Shown: positions 40,605 through 48,800 of the stretch, in pieces
How the letters are laid out: each line of letters opens with the position of its first letter
Numbering within the stretch: position 1 is the stretch's first letter
DNA from: a virus
IMG/VR virus record: IMGVR_UViG_3300027857_000001
Span: 62,001-126,000 of that record
DNA length: 64,000 bases
Reading direction: 5' to 3' (one strand)
The notes under the pieces: generated by a model
The model's database searches: none
What the model was told of the DNA's origin: nothing
The model's input: only the letters and a program-made list of their open reading frames with translations
Program-made: the position numbers and the translations under genes

Positions 40605-41164
40605 CCTACCCCGGCCAGTCCCCAGGTTTCCCTCCGCTTGACCCGGCTGCCCAGTCCGCGATCAGCGCCGCGCAGGAGCGCCTCGCTGTCCTCACCCGGC
40701 AGCGGGTACAGCTGCCGGGCCGGCCGCTGAGCAGCACCGAGAAGGACGAGGCGCTGCTGGCTGCCGCCGGCTCGGCGTGCGTGCTGTGCGGAGGCATCCA
40801 CCCTGGTGCGGGCACCCCCGCGTGCCCCAGGGTCGCGACGTTCGAGCTGAACGGCGACGGGACGGTCATCAGGGGGTCGTTCTGGCCCGAAGGACAGTGG
40901 GACACCGGGAAAGTCGTGTTCCCGGCTGACCTCGCCGAGCAGGACGAGGGCCCCGCCGCCCCGGGTGTCACCGGCACGACACTGGTCCTGCCGGACGAGA
41001 TGGCCATCCCTCACTACAGCCGGATGATGCGCGCCACTGATGAGTGGTCGGAGCTGTTCCCCGGCCTGCAGTGCCGGCACCGCGGCGATAACCAGTACCC
41101 GCCGGCGGGGGCAGTGCTGGAGTTCCGCCTGACGCCAGGAGGAGACAGCGATGACCTGCACTGA
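40601..41164 (+). CDS. hypothetical protein
   Basis: 187 residues (ATGA overlap). N-terminal helical (SAQ-rich), with CVLCGGIHPGAGTPACP as a possible zinc site and a beta-rich C-terminal half (VATFELNGDGTVIRGSFWPE). Function unknown. Confidence 0.6.
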   Translation: MTYPGQSPGFPPLDPAAQSAISAAQERLAVLTRQRVQLPGRPLSSTEKDEALLAAAGSACVLCGGIHPGAGTPACPRVATFELNGDGTVIRGSFWPEGQWDTGKVVFPADLAEQDEGPAAPGVTGTTLVLPDEMAIPHYSRMMRATDEWSELFPGLQCRHRGDNQYPPAGAVLEFRLTPGGDSDDLH

Positions 41165-41312
41165 GCCGGTCCCGGGACCCACGCCGGCGATGCTGGCCGA
41201 CCCGTCCCTCGGGGCGTGCCGGCGGATGCGGCCCGGCTGCGCCGAGCTAGCATCCGGCCGTGTGTCGTCACTCATCCTGCGATCGTCCCACCGGCGGGCA
41301 GATCGCCGCTGA
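41151..41312 (+). CDS. small Cys-containing protein
   Basis: 53 residues. ATG 41151 has GGAGGAG 7 nt upstream. Overlaps the previous gene by 14 nt and the convergent minus gene by about 40. Hydrophilic; no family recognised. Confidence 0.45.
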   Translation: MTCTEPVPGPTPAMLADPSLGACRRMRPGCAELASGRVSSLILRSSHRRADRR

Positions 41313-41505
41313 ACTCGTACTCGTACTCCGGCGCATCAACCGCCCAGAAGTCCGTCGCGCCGTCAGGGAACTGCACCAGCCAGCACGCCCTGTCCGGTTC
41401 GCCGGCGCGGACCGGCAGCAGAGCCGACCCCCTGACGACCGCCCACTCGCCGCTGCGGAACGAGTACGGGTGCATCGCGCGCATAAAGGTGACCTTGCTG
41501 CTCAT
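41272..41505 (-). CDS. hypothetical protein, minus-strand island
   Basis: 77 residues from ATG 41505 (ATGA overlap). Beta-rich (WAVVRGSALLPVRAGEPDRA; YEYEFSGDLPAGGTI). Last of four minus genes inside the plus-strand late operon. Confidence 0.6.
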   Translation of the reverse strand: MSSKVTFMRAMHPYSFRSGEWAVVRGSALLPVRAGEPDRACWLVQFPDGATDFWAVDAPEYEYEFSGDLPAGGTIAG

Positions 41506-41834
41506 CCCGCAGTCTCGCACTCCCACGACGGGTCCCATGCCGGATGCGCAGACCACTCGAAGTCAGCGTCGTAACAGCACCGGTGCTCGAAGCACTCGCG
41601 GGGCAGGTGATAGTCACCCCGGCAGGAGCACCGGGTGCAGCCTTCCAGCAGGCACCTCGCGCCGAGCTTGCGGGCCTTCGCGAGGAACAGCTTCTCCGGG
41701 AGCGCGGTCCCCAGCATCCGCTCGAGGGCACCCTGCACGTCGTGGCGGCTCCGCCAGGAGCCGCCCGCGCTCATCGCAGGCGTGGCAGCGACGGCGGCGA
41801 TGAAGACGTCATCGGGGATGTCGGCCGCCTTCAT
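41502..41834 (-). CDS. Cys-rich hypothetical protein, minus-strand island
   Basis: 110 residues from ATG 41834. N-terminal helices (PDDVFIAAVAATP), then CLLEGCTRCSCRGDYHLPRE with CFEHRCCYD, a dense Cys/His cluster. No family known. Confidence 0.6.
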   Translation of the reverse strand: MKAADIPDDVFIAAVAATPAMSAGGSWRSRHDVQGALERMLGTALPEKLFLAKARKLGARCLLEGCTRCSCRGDYHLPRECFEHRCCYDADFEWSAHPAWDPSWECETAG

Positions 41835-42196
41835 CTTCCTGTCCTGAACCACGTTCCACGGCCGTCCCAGTGCCATGTCCCGTCGGGATGCGGTCCGCGC
41901 GCGCAGGCCAGTGGTGCCGGTCCCTGCGCCGGGGCGAGGTAAGGCAGGTCGAGGGGATGCACGGGGGTGTCCCTGAGGATGAGTTCTGCCCTGACCGCGA
42001 GCACGAGCGACTCGTCCGGCGCGAACAGCGCCGCCCGGCAGGACCCTGAGGATGGAACCGGAGCCTGCGGATCCTCGAGCTGGTCGCGGTAACCGGGAGG
42101 GCAGGCCGGGCGTCCCGGGTGCCACATCTCGTCGAGCGCGCGGGCCACGATGCCCGGGGCCAGCGTCCCCGCCGGGAATCCCGCCAGGTCAGTCAC
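41831..42196 (-). CDS. hypothetical protein, minus-strand island
   Basis: 121 residues from GTG 42196 (GTGA overlap). Contains WHPGRPACPPGY, a central helix and WHWDGRGTWFRTGR at the end. Function unknown. Confidence 0.55.
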   Translation of the reverse strand: MTDLAGFPAGTLAPGIVARALDEMWHPGRPACPPGYRDQLEDPQAPVPSSGSCRAALFAPDESLVLAVRAELILRDTPVHPLDLPYLAPAQGPAPLACARGPHPDGTWHWDGRGTWFRTGR

Positions 42197-42498
42197 TCGC
42201 CATCGGCCTTCCACCCGAACCGCATCCCGTCCGGCAGGCCCTCGCTGAGCCGGTCCGCGATGTCCTGCATGCGGCCGGGAAGCGCTGACAGGTACGCCTG
42301 TTCCGCCGCGCGAGCCTCAGCTTCGGCTGCGTTGCACGACCGCCAGTCGATCACCCTCCCGCGGCGGTACGCGGACGTCACGGCGCGCCAGATCCGGATG
42401 CGCAGCGGAACGGCCGCCAGGCCGGCATCCCGCGGCTGGAGGCCGCAGGCGCGCAGCACGTGACCGCTGAGCCGCCCTGCGTACTCATGTTCGCTCAC
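42193..42498 (-). CDS. helical hypothetical protein, minus-strand island
   Basis: 101 residues from GTG 42498. Helical and basic (PLRIRIWRAVTSAYRRGRVI). First gene of the island; the 27-bp gap to the divergent plus gene must hold or overlap both promoters. Confidence 0.55.
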   Translation of the reverse strand: MSEHEYAGRLSGHVLRACGLQPRDAGLAAVPLRIRIWRAVTSAYRRGRVIDWRSCNAAEAEARAAEQAYLSALPGRMQDIADRLSEGLPDGMRFGWKADGE

Positions 42499-42525
42499 CG
42501 GTCAAGCATGGCATGGTGGTGATCC

Positions 42526-42924
42526 GTGACCGGACTGGACTCGCTGCCAGGCGACGACGGCCAGCAGCTCGAGGACCTCACCACCCGGGACCTGGCCCGG
42601 GTCATGGTACGGATCCAGCGGCTGCGGTGGGCGAAAGTCCGCGACCTGGAAGCCCTGACCGCGGAACTCGCGGCAGCGAAGAAGGCCGCGACGGTCGTCC
42701 ACGCCAGGGCGTTCCTCGCCGCTGACGGCCCGCAGGACGAGCGCACCCAGACCGCGAAGCTCGCCGCCGCCGACGCGGTGTTCGGTGCGGACGTGGTGAG
42801 AGGGAAGCTGGACGCGTGCAAGGCATCGATGGAGACGCTGCGCGACGACTGGGATACCTGCAGGTCGGTCAACAGCAACCAGCGTGCCGAGAAGAACGCG
42901 ATAGAGGGATACGGAGCGTCATGA
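42526..42924 (+). CDS. coiled-coil hypothetical protein
   Basis: 132 residues from GTG 42526, almost all helix with heptad character (VRDLEALTAELAAAKKAATV; SMETLRDDWDTCRSVNS). Resembles actinophage late-region helical proteins near terminase. Its stop (ATGA) lies at the edge of the TnpB element. Confidence 0.6.
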   Translation: MTGLDSLPGDDGQQLEDLTTRDLARVMVRIQRLRWAKVRDLEALTAELAAAKKAATVVHARAFLAADGPQDERTQTAKLAAADAVFGADVVRGKLDACKASMETLRDDWDTCRSVNSNQRAEKNAIEGYGAS

Positions 42925-43080
42925 CCCCACGGATAAATCCGGGGGCTTGCGGGTCACGCTGCCGGGCTGGCTGCCGCGGAGAGTGCCGCGTCCGGCCGCA
43001 TGACTGCGGCCCAGCCAGCGATGTTCCTGGCTGCGAAGATGTCCGCTGGCCCAGCGAGGCCGCAGCTCGTGCAGCGGAAC
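42922..43080 (-). ncRNA. probable omega (reRNA) region at the tnpB 3' end
   Basis: In this family the guide RNA spans the end of tnpB and the right-end hairpin. Here the hairpin at 42925-42945 lies 9 nt beyond the stop. The boundaries given are only approximate and follow from the family, not from a fold prediction. The guide would begin in flanking DNA below 42925. Confidence 0.4.
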
Positions 43081-44054
43081 GTGGCCTGATCGGGCCGGTT
43101 CCGCTTGTCGATGTGGCCGCACCCGGGGCACCTGCGGGAGGTGTTCCGGGGATCCACCAGTACCACCGGGACGCCTGCGAGGGCGGCCTTGTAGGCGATG
43201 AACGCCCGGAGCTGGAAGAACGACCACGAGAGCCGGTCTGCGCGCTGAGCCTTCCGTACCGTTGTCCGGCTGTTGATCCCGCTCAGGTCTTCGAGCTTGA
43301 TCCCGCGTCCGGTGTCTTTGGCTTCGCTGACCAGGGTCTTGCTGATGCAGTGGTTGACGTCCCGGGCGAACCGGGCTTCCTTGCGGCGCCGCCTGGCGAG
43401 GAGCCGTTTCGCGGACTTGGTTCCCTTCGACTGGAGCCGGGCCCGGAACTGCCGGTTGCGGTAGCGGACCGCGCGGACGGCCTTACCGCAGTGGATGTTC
43501 CCGTCGGCGTCGGCGGCGATGTTGACGATACCGAGATCCACGCCCAGCCACCCGGCGGGCTCCGGGCCCGCGGGCGGCTCGGGGACATCGATCACGACGG
43601 CGAGATAGAACTTGCCGTCCCGCCAGATCAGGTCCGCCGCGCCCCGCAGCACTGTTCCGGTGGTGCCCAGCCACCGGCCCTGCCAGACCACCGGGACGAT
43701 GATCCGGCCGGCCAGGGTCAGGATCGACACCCGGTCGCGGCCCTTCCACGACAGGATCCGCTGGTCGAACGCGACAGCGCCCAGCTCGCGGAACACGGGC
43801 TTGATGGTCTTGTCCCGCTTGTACGCCTCGCACGCCTTGCTTATCGCCCGGACGGCCATCTGCGAGGACAGGCCGAACTCCGCGCGCAGGTCCGCGTAGA
43901 CGAGCGGCTGGAGGCGGATCTTGTTCGCAGTCTTGTGCTCGAACGCGACTTCAGCGGCGCGGCTGGCGGCGGCGTTGCAGGCCTGCATCGTCGCCAGCAG
44001 GGCCTCCGCCTGCTCGGGCGGAGGTGCGAGCTTCAGCATCTCCGTAACCAGCAC
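42954..44054 (-). CDS. tnpB: TnpB RNA-guided nuclease
   Basis: 366 residues from GTG 44054. The RuvC-like catalytic triad is complete: GVDLGIVN (Asp173), KLEDLSG (Glu255) and GPADIFAARN (Asp338). The zinc finger CPGCGHIDKRN...CTSCG is intact. TnpB is guided by an omega RNA made from the element's 3' end to cut target DNA next to a short motif, which favours retention of the element. The large N-terminal frame extension is a shadow and is excluded. Probably active. Confidence 0.9.
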   Translation of the reverse strand: MLVTEMLKLAPPPEQAEALLATMQACNAAASRAAEVAFEHKTANKIRLQPLVYADLRAEFGLSSQMAVRAISKACEAYKRDKTIKPVFRELGAVAFDQRILSWKGRDRVSILTLAGRIIVPVVWQGRWLGTTGTVLRGAADLIWRDGKFYLAVVIDVPEPPAGPEPAGWLGVDLGIVNIAADADGNIHCGKAVRAVRYRNRQFRARLQSKGTKSAKRLLARRRRKEARFARDVNHCISKTLVSEAKDTGRGIKLEDLSGINSRTTVRKAQRADRLSWSFFQLRAFIAYKAALAGVPVVLVDPRNTSRRCPGCGHIDKRNRPDQATFRCTSCGLAGPADIFAARNIAGWAAVMRPDAALSAAASPAA

Positions 44055-44208
44055 ACCATAGATACTAGGCTTCAATGCGGAAGGGTGCGAGGCGGCACGC
44101 CGCACAGGACACTCCCATTCCTCCCCAGGGCTGAAGCCGGGGGCTTCCTGGGAGCTTTTCGGTGAGAACCGGCATGCCAGCGAACCTGCGGACGGCTGGG
44201 GGTTCCGC

Positions 44209-44586
44209 GTGAGCCCCCCGTCTCCGGAAGAGGAGGACGCCGCACTGACCGGCACCGCGCCCGGCGGCACGCCTGCCACGGACCTGGACCGCGCCATGCT
44301 GCGGCTCCGCCTGGTCGCCGAGGCGAAGAGCCGTGGTGTCAGCTGGGCGGCGATCGGGCTTGCCCTGGGGTGCGACGGGAAGGCCGCCAAGCGGTACGTC
44401 AAGCGGTTCGCCGCCCGCACACAGCACGACCTGCTGCTGCTGTCACCAGCCGTCGACGTGCCGCTCGACAGGGACGGGCAGCGTGATCAGCGCAGCGACC
44501 AAGCCCGGACACCTCCGCAGGGTGCCGTGCCCAGTCCGTCAGCGGCCCGCAAGCGCCAGCACCAGGTCAGGCGGAGAGGCCGGTGA
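44209..44586 (+). CDS. small HTH protein
   Basis: 125 residues from GTG 44209. HTH at about 40-68 (EAKSRGVSWAAIGLALGCDG) with a basic C-terminal tail. Its start overlaps the stop of an upstream frame that has lost its 5' part to the TnpB element. Could help terminase or regulate late genes. Confidence 0.6.
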   Translation: MSPPSPEEEDAALTGTAPGGTPATDLDRAMLRLRLVAEAKSRGVSWAAIGLALGCDGKAAKRYVKRFAARTQHDLLLLSPAVDVPLDRDGQRDQRSDQARTPPQGAVPSPSAARKRQHQVRRRGR

Positions 44587-44831
44587 TCTGCCGTGACTGC
44601 GTGTCATCGTTCCACTCGTGCTGCGCGAATATCCGGCGGCTCGGCACCGCCAGGCCGGCCGCCAGCGCCTGGTGTGACTGCCAGCATCAGCCGCGCAAAG
44701 GCGAGATGAGGAACCTGCTGCTCGCGGCCTCACCGCAGGCGAATGGGCACCGGAACAGCATGGGCGTAACATCATCAGCAGGCAGCACACCCATGCCTGC
44801 TGATGGCGGAGGAGGCGGCGGTGACGGCTGA
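44583..44831 (+). CDS. small zinc-binding protein
   Basis: 82 residues from GTG 44583 (GTGA overlap). MICRDCVSSFHSCCANI followed by WCDCQHQPRK is a pattern of small actinophage zinc proteins. The C-terminus is Gly-rich. Function unknown. Confidence 0.6.
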   Translation: MICRDCVSSFHSCCANIRRLGTARPAASAWCDCQHQPRKGEMRNLLLAASPQANGHRNSMGVTSSAGSTPMPADGGGGGGDG

Positions 44832-45192
44832 CGACGAGCCGGCGACCTCTGATGAGCTGCGCGGCCACCCGAAGCCGCCAGGTTCGGGTAACGACGAGCT
44901 GCGGGCGCCACCGACTGACGCGCACCGGACCGGCGGCATGACCCCGGGCGGCGCCGTACCGGACATCTCGCGCAGTCCGTCGCAGGTCCCGGACATCACC
45001 AGGCGCGCCCTGCCCGCAGGCTCAATGCCCGAGGACCCGTTCACGGCCGCCGACGCCGGGTCGGTCGCCCTCGCGGAGTCCTACTGGGGCATGATCCACG
45101 CCGGGATACCCGTCCACTCGGCCGAGCGGATCATCGGGCACTGGCTGGCATCGCTGCCAGGCGACGCGAAGGCCGGCCCGCGTGACTGGTGA
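44821..45192 (+). CDS. hypothetical protein before the portal region
   Basis: 123 residues from GTG 44821 with GGAGGAGG just upstream. Hydrophilic, disordered first 80 residues, then an ordered helix (ALAESYWGMIHAGIPVHSAE). Late-region protein of unknown role. Confidence 0.5.
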   Translation: MTADDEPATSDELRGHPKPPGSGNDELRAPPTDAHRTGGMTPGGAVPDISRSPSQVPDITRRALPAGSMPEDPFTAADAGSVALAESYWGMIHAGIPVHSAERIIGHWLASLPGDAKAGPRDW

Positions 45193-45475
45193 GGAAGAAG
45201 ACCAGGAGCTGCTGCGCCGCATCCGCGCCGATGACCTGTTTGTCCTGAGTATCCTGAGTACCTTGACCCGCCGCCGCCGCGAAGCTGACGAATTCGAATA
45301 CCTGGCCATCAAGGGCGCACGCGATGACGGGATCTCATGGAGCGACATCGCCGGGGCGCTCGGCCTTGAGTCCCCTCAGGCCGCGCGCAAGCGATTCGGG
45401 GACCTGCGCGAGCTTTGCGGCATGCCGAGCCCTGACCAGCCTACGGCCGTCCCGCCGGAAAGGCTGCGCACTTGA
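45182..45475 (+). CDS. small HTH protein
   Basis: 97 residues from GTG 45182. Contains DDGISWSDIAGALGLESPQA-type HTH after a long helix. The layout resembles small DNA-binding proteins near actinophage terminase genes. Confidence 0.65.
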   Translation: MTGEEEDQELLRRIRADDLFVLSILSTLTRRRREADEFEYLAIKGARDDGISWSDIAGALGLESPQAARKRFGDLRELCGMPSPDQPTAVPPERLRT

Positions 45476-45532
45476 GCGAGCCGTCGCCGGAGGGCATCCC
45501 TGAGCCGGCCGGCGCGCACGGCGGAAGCCCCA

Positions 45533-45715
45533 TTGCCCCCGGACCCGTTCGCCGGAGGACAGGCGGACTGGGTGTCGCTTCACGAGTTCTACCGGGGCCT
45601 GCGCACTGGCGGCTTCGGGATGATCGAGGCGGCCGTCTACATGGCCGCCGTCTTCGCGGTCAGCGCGGCCGTTCAACAGCAGCAGGACTCGCCGCAGGTA
45701 CCCGGCCAGGAGTAG
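45533..45715 (+). CDS. small helical protein, possibly frameshifted
   Basis: 60 residues from TTG 45533: PPDPFAGGQADWVSLHEFYR, then LRTGGFGMIEAAVYMAAVFA. The N-terminal part may actually start at TTG 45472 (TTGA overlap), whose frame (SEPSPEGIPEPAGAHGGSP) would join perfectly if one base near 45532 were absent. A frameshift or sequencing error is suspected. Confidence 0.5.
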   Translation: MPPDPFAGGQADWVSLHEFYRGLRTGGFGMIEAAVYMAAVFAVSAAVQQQQDSPQVPGQE

Positions 45716-45800
45716 CCCCGCCTGGAGTCCGGATCATCACAGTCGCGAGAATCCTGGCCATGCGGAACACGGAATAGCCGGATCTGCCTGAGGGGGTGCC

Positions 45801-48800
45801 ATGGCATCTCCTCAGGCCATCTTGCGTGCTGCCAAGGCTGTTCCCGGCGCCCGGCCGACACCGCCGCCCCAGGGTGCGAATATCGGCATCGGGCGGATCT
45901 CGCCGCTGGCGTGGGACCTGTCTGAGGATGCCGGATACGCCAGGGCCTATGCCCCTTTCATGCCCCGGCCTGCGAGAACCTTTACTTCCGGCGCCTTCGG
46001 GCCGTTCTCGCCTATCCTTCCTGTCCCTGTGGACGAGCCACCTCCGGGCGGCCAGCTTCCCGACCCGCGCCGCTTCGACTACCCCGTCGGCTGGAACCTC
46101 CCGACCATCCCCGGCCAGGACGGCTTCCGGATGGCCTCGTTCGCCGTGCTGGACACGGTCAGCCGCCTCTACTCCGTCGCGCGTACCTGCATCGAGCGGC
46201 GCAAGGCGGCCATTGTCGGCATGGACTGGGACATCGTCCCGACCCGGGAGGCATCCAAGGCGTATCAGGGTTCTCACTCGGCGATGCGCGACTTCGGGAA
46301 GCGCCGCGCTAAGGCTGTCGCGTTCTTCAACCAGCCAGACCGCGACTTCGACGACTTCGGCGGGTTCCTGTCTGCCCTGCTGGAACAGGTGTTCGTAAAC
46401 GACGCGATGTCGCTGCTGCTCAAGCCCGTGCGCGGCCGGGGCCTGCGCAAGGGCGTGCTCGGGTCAGACCTCGACTGCCTGGGGCTGGTTGACGGCAGCA
46501 CCATCAGACCGCTCCTGTCCCTGTCAGGCGGGCGGCCTCGTCCTCCCGCACCCGCCTGGCAGCAATTCCTGAAAGGCGTGCCCAGGTCCGATATCAGCGC
46601 GATGCTGAGCGGCCAGGACATCGAGGACGCCGGGCTGACAGCCTACGCGGGACCGGCGTTCCGCACCGACCAGATGATCTACCGTCCCGTCGTCCCGCGT
46701 GTGAACTCCCCTTACGGGTTCAGCATGGTCGAGATGGCGCTGCTGGTCATCATGACCGGGCTGCGCAAGCAGGCGTACCAGGCCCAGTACTACGACGAGG
46801 GAACGGTCCCGGCGGTTTACCTCAGTCCCGGTGACACCAGTATCACGCCGAGCCAGATCCGGGAGCTTCAAGACGCTCTCAATGGCTTCGCCGGGGACCC
46901 GGCCTGGCACCACAAGATCATCGTCACGCCGCCCGGGACCACCATCCACCCGATGCGGCCCTCGCAGCTCGCCGACCAGTTCGACGAGGTCATCATGAGC
47001 CAGGTCGCGATGGTCTTCGACGTGGACCCGATCTCGCTCGGCCTGGTCCCCAACGTGTCCTCGACCGTCTCCCCGTTCGCCGCAAGGGAGATGGCGCAGG
47101 CCAGCCGCACCGTTCACGAGCGCACCAGCACGAAGCCGCTGCTGAAGTACCTGTGCTCCATCTTCAACGCGATCCTGCACCGAGTCCTCGGCCAGGACGA
47201 CATGAAGTTCACGTTCGCCGGCATGGACGAGGCGGCGGACCAGGCGGCCGTCACGGACCTGCTGGTGAAGCAGGTCCAGAACGGCATCCGCAGTGTCGAC
47301 GAGGCGCGGGAGGAACTGGAGCTGACCCCGTGGGGACTGCCGGAGACCTCAGGGCCGGTCGTGTTCACGCAGGCCGGCGTCATGCCGTTCGAGTGGGTTC
47401 CGGGGATGGCCGTCGCCCAGGCCGAGGGCGCCTCGGGGCCGTACAGCGGCGAGACGGCACCATCGACGAAGCCGGGCGGTCCGCACGGGGATACCCGGCC
47501 GCTCGGGGTTCATCACCCGCCGTCGTCGCGGCCGTGGACAGGCTCCCGTGACCTGCAGCACATCAGGCCGGACAGGCCGCCGTCCCGTGCGCCGGTACCG
47601 TCCGGCGCGGGACGCACCGGGCACACGCCGGCGCACTCGGCCGCGGAAGGGCACACCGCGGTGTCAAGGCAGGACGGCAGGGCGAAGGCTGTCAGGTCTG
47701 AGCTTGAAGCGCTGAGCAGGCACCTGCGCAAGGGCCGCGCCGTCTCGACGTGGGAGCCCCGCCACCTGTCCGGGCAGGTGATGGCGGTCATCGCCGAGGA
47801 TCTCACCAAGGGGCTCGGTGCCGACGAGGTCATCAGGGGCGCCATGACCGTCGCGCTGCCGCGTGGCGAGTACGAGCGGTCGGACAAGCCGGAGGGCGCT
47901 GCGGTCCCGGGGCATGAGCGGCGGATCGCCGGGGCGTTCGAGGACGCGGCCGCGCACGCCGGGCGGCTCGTAGCGCAGGCGCGGTCAGGGGAGCTGGCTC
48001 TCCCGGTGCCGGAGCTTGCCGCGAAGATCCTGTCGGTGCTCCGCGCCAGCCTCGGGCCGGTGCTGCGCGGCGTGCACCGGGACGCATGGGCAGCCGGGAA
48101 AGACGAGGCCGCCTCGGCGCTCCGGATCACGTCGGCCGGTGATGAGCAGGAGCGGGAAGCGTGGATCGCCTCGCAAGGGCGTGACTGGCTGGAGGCCGTC
48201 TGCCGCACCGCCGGACCGGAGCTTACCCGGCTGCTCGCGGCCCCCGGCCCGGTCACTGAGGATGCTGTGGCCGCCGTGCTGGGTGCCGGGCAGCGGCCGG
48301 CCCTGATCGCGTGCACGGAGACGGCGAGGGCACGGAACGCCGCTGCGCTCAGTGTCATGCAGCACGCCGGGGTGCAGCGGAAGCGGTGGTTGCCGGACGG
48401 CGGCAGTGTGTGCGCCGCGTGCCGGGCGAACGCGGAGCAGGGAGCAATCCCGCTTGCCGCCCCGTTCAGCTCCGGGGACGTCGCGGGGCCAGCGCACCCT
48501 GGCTGCTCCTGCGGCGTGGCCGCAGGACCGCGGGACGCGGCGAAGCTCGCCAGGCGCGCCGCTGACCTGAACGGCGAGGTCTGGTGGCCGCAGGGCTCAT
48601 ACCCGTCCGGTCCGGCGGCGGGAGGCGGCGGCCGGATGGTCCCGGCGCATGACGCCGACGGCACCGAGTACCTCGTGCCCGGCGGGGTGCCGGGGATGAC
48701 CGCAGGCGGCGAGCCGCCGCGCCAGGACGGAGACGGTCCCGGCCCGGTGACGGAGGACGCACCCGGCACGGTCAGCGCCGGGCGCGGCGACGTGCACACG

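Larger units (their letters stand above)
42921..44165 (-). mobile_element. IS200/IS605-type element carrying tnpB only
   Basis: A tnpB gene is flanked by two similar hairpins in the same orientation: 42925-42945 (CCCCACGGATAAATCCGGGG) and 44123-44143 (CCCCAGGGCTGAAGCCGGGG), each followed by CTT. No tnpA is present, so movement would need a transposase in trans. The element sits between an ATGA junction at 42921 and the tail of another frame ending at 44212, as if it had landed in a small late gene. Exact ends are not resolved. Confidence 0.65.

Noticed and set aside
44055-44420. N-terminal extension of the TnpB frame
   Set aside because: Runs antisense through the element's left end and into the next gene, has no homology to TnpB, and the family start fits GTG 44054.
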